DNA of 64,000 nucleotides from Azoarcus sp. DD4 (GTDB lineage: Bacteria > Pseudomonadota > Gammaproteobacteria > Burkholderiales > Rhodocyclaceae): assembly GCF_006496635.1 (NCBI RefSeq), contig NZ_CP022958.1:2790001-2854000 (forward strand), given 5' to 3'. Both the position numbers and the translations under genes were made by a program. A model generated the notes under the pieces. That model was not told where the DNA came from and did not search any database. It worked only from the letters and a program-made list of their open reading frames with translations. Of this stretch, positions 59,811 through 64,000 are shown one piece after another (within the stretch, counting starts at the first letter, position 1; each line of letters starts with the position of its first letter).

Positions 59811-60956
59811 ATGTCCCTCCCCGACAACCCGACGCTCGCGCTCGCCTGCGAGCTGATTGCCCGTTCCTCCGTCACACCTGAAGACGCCGGTTGCCTCGAC
59901 CTGATCGCCGCCCGCCTCGCGCCCCTCGGTTTCTCCTGCGAGCGCATCGACGTCGGCGGCGTCTCCAATTTGTGGGCACGCCGGGGCACGGCCCGGCCCT
60001 TGATCTGCTTCGCCGGCCACACCGACGTGGTGCCGACGGGGCCGCTCGACGCTTGGCAGACACCGCCGTTCGAACCGGTGATCCGCGATGGCGTGCTCTA
60101 CGGCCGTGGCGCTGCCGACATGAAATCGTCACTGGCAGCTTTCGTCACCTCCATCGAGCGCTTCGTCGCCGAACATCCGAACCATGACGGCAGCATCGCC
60201 CTGCTGCTGACCTCCGATGAGGAAGGCGTCGCCACCTGCGGCACCGTCAAGGTGGTGGACGCGCTGGCTGCACGCGGCGAAAAGCTGGACTACTGCGTCG
60301 TCGGCGAACCGACCTCGGTGAAGACGCTGGGCGACATGATCAAGAACGGCCGCCGTGGCTCGCTGTCCGGCACCCTACGTGTCAAGGGCCTGCAGGGACA
60401 CGTCGCCTACCCTCAGCTGGCGCGCAATCCGATCCACGAAGTGGCGCCGGCGCTGGCCGAGCTCACCGCCATCCGCTGGGATGAAGGCAACGAGTTCTTC
60501 CCGCCGACGACGTGGCAGGTGTCGAACATCCATGCGGGCACCGGCGCCAACAACGTGATTCCCGGTGTCTGCGAGCTGCTGTTCAATTTCCGCTTCGGCT
60601 CGGTGAGCAGCGCGGAGAGCCTGAAGGCGCGCACCCACGAGCTCCTCGACCGCCACCAGCTCGACTACGAGCTCGACTGGCATCTCTCCGGCAAGCCCTT
60701 CATCACCGGCCGCGGCAAGCTCGTTGCCGCATTGTCCGGCGCTATCCGCGACACCCTGGGGGTCGAAACCGAATTGTCGACCACGGGCGGCACTTCCGAT
60801 GGTCGTTTCATCGCCGAGATCTGTGCTGAAGTGGTCGAATTCGGCCCGGTCAACGCGTCTATCCACAAGGTGAACGAGCACATCGCCGTCGACGCGGTAG
60901 CGCCGCTGTCCGAAGTCTACGAGCGCACCTTGCGCACCCTGCTGCTTCCTGCCTGA
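59811..60956 (+). CDS. dapE: Succinyl-diaminopimelate desuccinylase
   Basis: 381 residues of the M20 metallopeptidase family. Zinc-binding motifs are CFAGHTDVVPTG, GRGAADMKSSLA, LLTSDEEGVATCGT and a late histidine in INASIHKVNEHI-like context (VNASIHKVNEH). It removes succinate from succinyl-diaminopimelate, the step after DapC. The prmB gene follows 10 bp downstream, so the two are co-transcribed. Confidence 0.95.
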   Translation: MSLPDNPTLALACELIARSSVTPEDAGCLDLIAARLAPLGFSCERIDVGGVSNLWARRGTARPLICFAGHTDVVPTGPLDAWQTPPFEPVIRDGVLYGRGAADMKSSLAAFVTSIERFVAEHPNHDGSIALLLTSDEEGVATCGTVKVVDALAARGEKLDYCVVGEPTSVKTLGDMIKNGRRGSLSGTLRVKGLQGHVAYPQLARNPIHEVAPALAELTAIRWDEGNEFFPPTTWQVSNIHAGTGANNVIPGVCELLFNFRFGSVSSAESLKARTHELLDRHQLDYELDWHLSGKPFITGRGKLVAALSGAIRDTLGVETELSTTGGTSDGRFIAEICAEVVEFGPVNASIHKVNEHIAVDAVAPLSEVYERTLRTLLLPA

Positions 60957-60966
60957 GGCTACCTCA

Positions 60967-61923
60967 ATGACCGATCACGATCACGACCACGACCACCACG
61001 AGGACGAGATGCATGAGCACGAGCACGGCCCCCTCGCCGAACTCGTCACCGTGCGCGACTGGCTGCGTTACGCAGTCACCCGCTTCAATCGCGAAGGCAT
61101 CTTCTGCGGTCACGGGGTGCTCGACACCTATGACGAAGCGGTCTGGCTGATCCTGTCGACCCTCGCCCTCCCGCTGGACCGGCTGGAGCCCTTCCTCGAC
61201 GCCTGCATCCCGTCGGACGAACGGCAGCAGATCTTCGACAACATCGAGCGCCGCACCGTCGAACGCATTCCCACCGCCTACCTCACCCAGGAGGCCTGGC
61301 TGGGCGATTTCCGCTTCCATGTCGATGAGCGGGTGATCGTTCCTCGCTCCTTTTTCGCCGAGTTGCTGGAGAACGGCCTGGCACCCTGGGTGGACGACGC
61401 CGAGAACGTGAATACGGCGCTTGATCTGTGCACCGGCTCCGGCTGTCTCGCCATCCTCATGGCGCATGCCTTTCCGAATGCCCGGATCGTGGGCGCGGAC
61501 CTGTCCGACGACGCCCTCGACGTCGCCGCGCAGAACGTTGCCGACTACGGATTGGATCAGCGTGTCGAGCTGGTGAAAAGCGATGTTTTCAGCGGCCTGA
61601 CAGGAAGGCGCTTCGACCTCATCCTGAGCAATCCGCCCTACGTTACCGCGGAAGCGATGGACGCCCTGCCGCCGGAATATCTCCATGAACCTCGCATGGC
61701 GCTTGCGGCCGGCGATGACGGCCTGGACGTGGTACGCAGGCTGATCGGCAAGGCGCGCGAACATCTCACGGCCGGTGGCTTTCTTGCCGTGGAAGTGGGG
61801 CATAATCGGCACATCGTCGAAGCCGCCTTCCCGGAACTGCCATTCACCTGGCTGTCTGCGCGCGGCGACGACGACATGATATTTCTGCTGCAACGCGACG
61901 AGCTGCCCGGTCGGGCCGACTGA
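60967..61923 (+). CDS. prmB: Ribosomal protein L3 glutamine methyltransferase
   Basis: 318 residues. The AdoMet fold has LDLCTGSGCLAILMA and the glutamine-specific NPPY motif (LSNPPYVTAEAM). The N-terminal helical domain with FCGHGVLDTYDEAVWL marks PrmB rather than PrmC. It methylates a glutamine of ribosomal protein L3 during 50S assembly. An unusual feature is the histidine/acid-rich leader (MTDHDHDHDHHEDEMHEHEH), which looks like a metal-binding tail absent from typical PrmB. Confidence 0.92.
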   Translation: MTDHDHDHDHHEDEMHEHEHGPLAELVTVRDWLRYAVTRFNREGIFCGHGVLDTYDEAVWLILSTLALPLDRLEPFLDACIPSDERQQIFDNIERRTVERIPTAYLTQEAWLGDFRFHVDERVIVPRSFFAELLENGLAPWVDDAENVNTALDLCTGSGCLAILMAHAFPNARIVGADLSDDALDVAAQNVADYGLDQRVELVKSDVFSGLTGRRFDLILSNPPYVTAEAMDALPPEYLHEPRMALAAGDDGLDVVRRLIGKAREHLTAGGFLAVEVGHNRHIVEAAFPELPFTWLSARGDDDMIFLLQRDELPGRAD

Positions 61924-61927
61924 CACG

Positions 61928-61976
61928 GGTGTCCGGCGCGTCCGGCGACGGCAAATAAACTGCCGCGCCGGACACC
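61928..61976. repeat. Long inverted repeat after prmB
   Basis: GGTGTCCGGCGCG (61928-61940) and CGCGCCGGACACC (61964-61976) are a perfect 13-bp inverted repeat around a 23-nt loop. No T-run follows. It may be a Rho-dependent or hairpin end of the dapE-prmB transcript, or a regulatory structure in front of the response regulator gene that starts at 62001. Confidence 0.6.
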
Positions 61977-62000
61977 TGTCGCCCGAGGGAGAGAAGAGGC

Positions 62001-62459
62001 ATGCCGAACGAACGTCCCATCCTGCTCGTCGAGGACAATCCAGACGACGAAGCCCTGACCTTGCGGGCCTTCAGCAAGAACAAGATCACCAACCCCATCG
62101 TCGTGGCGCGCGACGGCGTCGAGGCGATCGATTACCTGTTCTGTACCGGCCCCCAGGAAAAGCGCGACCCATCGGTCATGCCGGCAGTGATCCTGCTGGA
62201 CCTCAAGCTCCCGCGCATCGACGGGCTGGAGGTCTTGCGGCGCATTCGTGCCGATGAACATACCGCCCTGTTGCCGGTGGTCGTCCTGACCACCTCCCGT
62301 GAACTCCAGGACATACAGCAAGCCTACCGGCTTGGCGCGAACAGTTACATCCGCAAGCCGGTCGACTTCGAGCGCTTCCTGCACACGGTCGGCCAACTCG
62401 GGCTTTACTGGCTTTCGCTCAACGAAACCGTCGATTCCGCTGCGAACGGCGCCTACTGA
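62001..62459 (+). CDS. Single-domain response regulator (CheY/Rcp1-like)
   Basis: 152 residues, receiver domain only: acidic pocket E11-D12, phospho-acceptor D67 (ILLDLKLPRIDG), T98 and K119. The loop between beta-2 and alpha-2 and the long beta-4/alpha-4 segment are of the Rcp1 type, usually the partner of phytochrome-like or hybrid kinases. No output domain and no kinase gene is in view. The ATG at 62001 follows GAGAGAAGAGGC. It is convergent with iscX. Confidence 0.88.
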   Translation: MPNERPILLVEDNPDDEALTLRAFSKNKITNPIVVARDGVEAIDYLFCTGPQEKRDPSVMPAVILLDLKLPRIDGLEVLRRIRADEHTALLPVVVLTTSRELQDIQQAYRLGANSYIRKPVDFERFLHTVGQLGLYWLSLNETVDSAANGAY

Positions 62460-62477
62460 CGCCGTCCGCCGGGCAGC

Positions 62478-62672
62478 TCAGGACTGCTCGTCTATCCAGG
62501 CCTGCTGGATGGCTTCGAGTACGCGCTCGCCACAGTGATTGGGATCGTCGTCGAATTCGGGCAGCGCCATCACCCAGTTCGCCAGATCGACGAAATTGAT
62601 CTTGAGCGGATCGACGTCGGGGTGGGTGTCGCTCAACTGGATCGCGATTTCCTGCACTTCGGTCCATTTCAT
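62478..62672 (-). CDS. iscX: Iron-sulfur cluster assembly accessory protein IscX
   Basis: 64 residues, acidic, with the IscX pattern (MKWTEVQEIAIQLSDTHPDV, VRFTDL-like FVDLANWVMALPEF, WIDE at the end). IscX binds IscS and modulates Fe-S cluster formation. It overlaps fdx by 1 nt and ends the isc operon, as in E. coli. Confidence 0.93.
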   Translation of the reverse strand: MKWTEVQEIAIQLSDTHPDVDPLKINFVDLANWVMALPEFDDDPNHCGERVLEAIQQAWIDEQS

Positions 62673-63013
62673 CAGTGCTTGCCCTCCCTCGCCATATTGA
62701 TGGTGTAGCGCGGAATCTCGACCACCAGCGGCGTCTCGGCGACGATGGCCTGACAGGACAGGCGGGACTGCGGCTCCAGGCCCCAGGCCTTGTCCAGCAG
62801 GTCCTCTTCCTCTTCCTCGGCCTCGTTCAGCGAGTCGAAACCCTCCCGCACGATCACGTGGCAGGTGGTGCAGGCGCAGGAGCGCTCACAGGCGTGCTCG
62901 ATCTCGATGTCGTTGGCCAGCAGCGTGTCGCAGATCGTCGCACCCGGGGCGGCCTCGATGACGGCGCCGTCGGGGCAAAGCTCGACGTGCGGAAGAACAA
63001 TGATCTGGGTCAT
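62672..63013 (-). CDS. fdx: ISC-type [2Fe-2S] ferredoxin
   Basis: 113 residues. The cluster ligands C42, C48, C51 and C87 match E. coli Fdx in position; C46 is an extra cysteine in the same loop. It supplies electrons during Fe-S cluster assembly. An acidic run (EAEEEEEDLLD) provides the partner-binding face. The start overlaps the hscA stop by 4 nt (ATGA) and the stop overlaps iscX, so hscA-fdx-iscX are translationally coupled. Confidence 0.95.
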   Translation of the reverse strand: MTQIIVLPHVELCPDGAVIEAAPGATICDTLLANDIEIEHACERSCACTTCHVIVREGFDSLNEAEEEEEDLLDKAWGLEPQSRLSCQAIVAETPLVVEIPRYTINMAREGKH

Positions 63014-64000
63014 ACCTCGAACTCATCCACCTTGTGGCCGGCCAGCGCCGAACGGATGCTGTTGTCCATGCGGCGGGCGGCAAATTCGTCGGTTGCGCGG
63101 GTCAGGGCATCGATACCGGCCTTGATGGCGCGATGGTCGGTTCCCGCCCGCAGGTCGCGCAGTGCAGCGATGGCCGCGTCGATTGCCGCGCGTTCGGCGG
63201 CGTTGAGCAAACCACCGTCGGCGGCCAGCGCCTGCTCGGTGGCTTCGATCACGCGGTCGGCTTCGACCTGCTGTTCGCGCAACGCACGTGCAGCCATGTC
63301 GTCGCCGGCTCGCTCGATGCCGTCGCGCAGCATCCCGGTGATCTCCTCGTCGCTGAGGCCGTAGGATGGCTTCACCAGCACGCTGGCCTCGACACCGGAA
63401 GACATTTCGCGCGCCGACACCGACAGCAGACCGTCGGCATCGACCTGGAAGGCGACGCGAATCCGCGCGGCGCCTGCCACCATCGGCGGAATACCGCGCA
63501 ATTCGAAGCGCGCGAGCGAACGGCAGTCGGCGACCAGCTCGCGCTCACCCTGCACCACGTGGAAGGCCATCGCGGTCTGGCCATCCTTGTACGTGGTGAA
63601 TTCCTGCGCGCGGGCGATCGGCAGCGTCGAGTTCCGCGGAACGACCTTTTCGACCAGTCCGCCCATGGTCTCGAGTCCGAGCGAGAGCGGAATGACATCG
63701 AGGAGCAGCCAGTCATCCTCGTCCTTGCGGTTGCCCGCGAGCACGTTGGCTTGCATCGCCGCACCGAGCGCGACCACCTTGTCCGGGTCGAGATTGGTGA
63801 GCGGTTCCTGACCGAAATACTCGGCCACCGCACGCTGGATGTGCGGCATGCGGGTCGCGCCGCCGACCATGACCACGCCCTTGATGTCCTCGGGGGTGAG
63901 GCCCGCGTCGCGCAGTGCCTTGCGTACCGGGCCGAGCGTTTTCCTTACCAGGTGCTCGGTCATCTGCGCGAACTCATCCCGGTTCACGACCAGATTGACT
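63010..64000 (-). CDS. hscA: Fe-S assembly chaperone HscA (partial, N-terminus off the right edge)
   Basis: 329 residues of the C-terminal half of an Hsp70. The end of the ATPase domain (GVVMVGGATRMPHIQRAVAE, DPDKVVALGAAMQAN) is followed by the substrate-binding domain (DVIPLSLGLETMGGLVEKVV, RGIPPMVAGAARIRV) and the helical lid. An internal GTG would give an apparent start at 63987, but the frame continues to the window edge. With fdx and iscX it identifies the ISC operon, in which HscA releases clusters from IscU. Confidence 0.94.
   Translation of the reverse strand, partial: VNLVVNRDEFAQMTEHLVRKTLGPVRKALRDAGLTPEDIKGVVMVGGATRMPHIQRAVAEYFGQEPLTNLDPDKVVALGAAMQANVLAGNRKDEDDWLLLDVIPLSLGLETMGGLVEKVVPRNSTLPIARAQEFTTYKDGQTAMAFHVVQGERELVADCRSLARFELRGIPPMVAGAARIRVAFQVDADGLLSVSAREMSSGVEASVLVKPSYGLSDEEITGMLRDGIERAGDDMAARALREQQVEADRVIEATEQALAADGGLLNAAERAAIDAAIAALRDLRAGTDHRAIKAGIDALTRATDEFAARRMDNSIRSALAGHKVDEFEV

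Overview
The window is GC-rich (visibly about two thirds G+C), densely packed DNA from a betaproteobacterium of the Rhodocyclales (Thauera / Azoarcus / Aromatoleum type). This is inferred from the housekeeping block (smc-zipA-ligA, dapC-dapD-pilU-dapE-prmB, hscA-fdx-iscX, galU, typA) and the large aromatic-catabolic island beside it. No rRNA, tRNA, CRISPR array or intact insertion sequence was seen.

Left part (1-13341, mostly minus strand): two XylS/AraC-type regulators, then a short operon (alpha/beta hydrolase, lipocalin-like protein, type I extradiol dioxygenase). A GntR regulator lies divergently. A long minus-strand operon follows: a Rieske oxygenase closely resembling the oxygenase component of 2-oxo-1,2-dihydroquinoline 8-monooxygenase (OxoO), then mhpC-, mhpB-, mhpD-, mhpF- and mhpE-like genes, a zinc alcohol dehydrogenase and a cupin. 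This fits the 8-hydroxycoumarin route of quinoline breakdown through 2,3-dihydroxyphenylpropionate to succinate, pyruvate and acetyl-CoA. The first enzyme, quinoline 2-oxidoreductase, is not in view.

Central part (13809-43178, plus strand): an isatin-hydrolase-like gene with its own terminator, then a run of about 20 kb: a 40-codon ORF coupled to iorA, iorA, iorB, a ferredoxin-type reductase, Rieske alpha and beta subunits, a CoA ligase, a thiolase-fold protein lacking all thiolase catalytic residues, a DUF35/pseudo-SDR fusion, a second isatin-hydrolase-like protein, an active SDR, a branched-chain-type ABC transporter with a permease-ATPase fusion, a ketopantoate-reductase-like protein and a class II aldolase. 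A second transcription unit holds a 2-aminobenzoate-CoA-ligase-like enzyme, a second ABC transporter and an arylformamidase-like hydrolase, followed by a MarR regulator. The gene content resembles iad-type indole-3-acetate (IAA) degradation loci. I propose this chain: dioxygenation of IAA to dioxindole-3-acetate, CoA activation, retro-aldol cleavage to isatin plus acetyl-CoA, isatin hydrolysis to 2-aminophenylglyoxylate, and oxidative decarboxylation by IorAB to 2-aminobenzoyl-CoA. A 17-bp motif is shared by the two main promoters.

Right part (43195-64000): housekeeping genes. The exception is 46.1-48.5 kb between typA and galU, where an AraC regulator, an SDR and a broken patatin-like lipoprotein gene look like a later insertion. 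The last gene, hscA, runs off the right edge, and the first AraC gene runs off the left edge.
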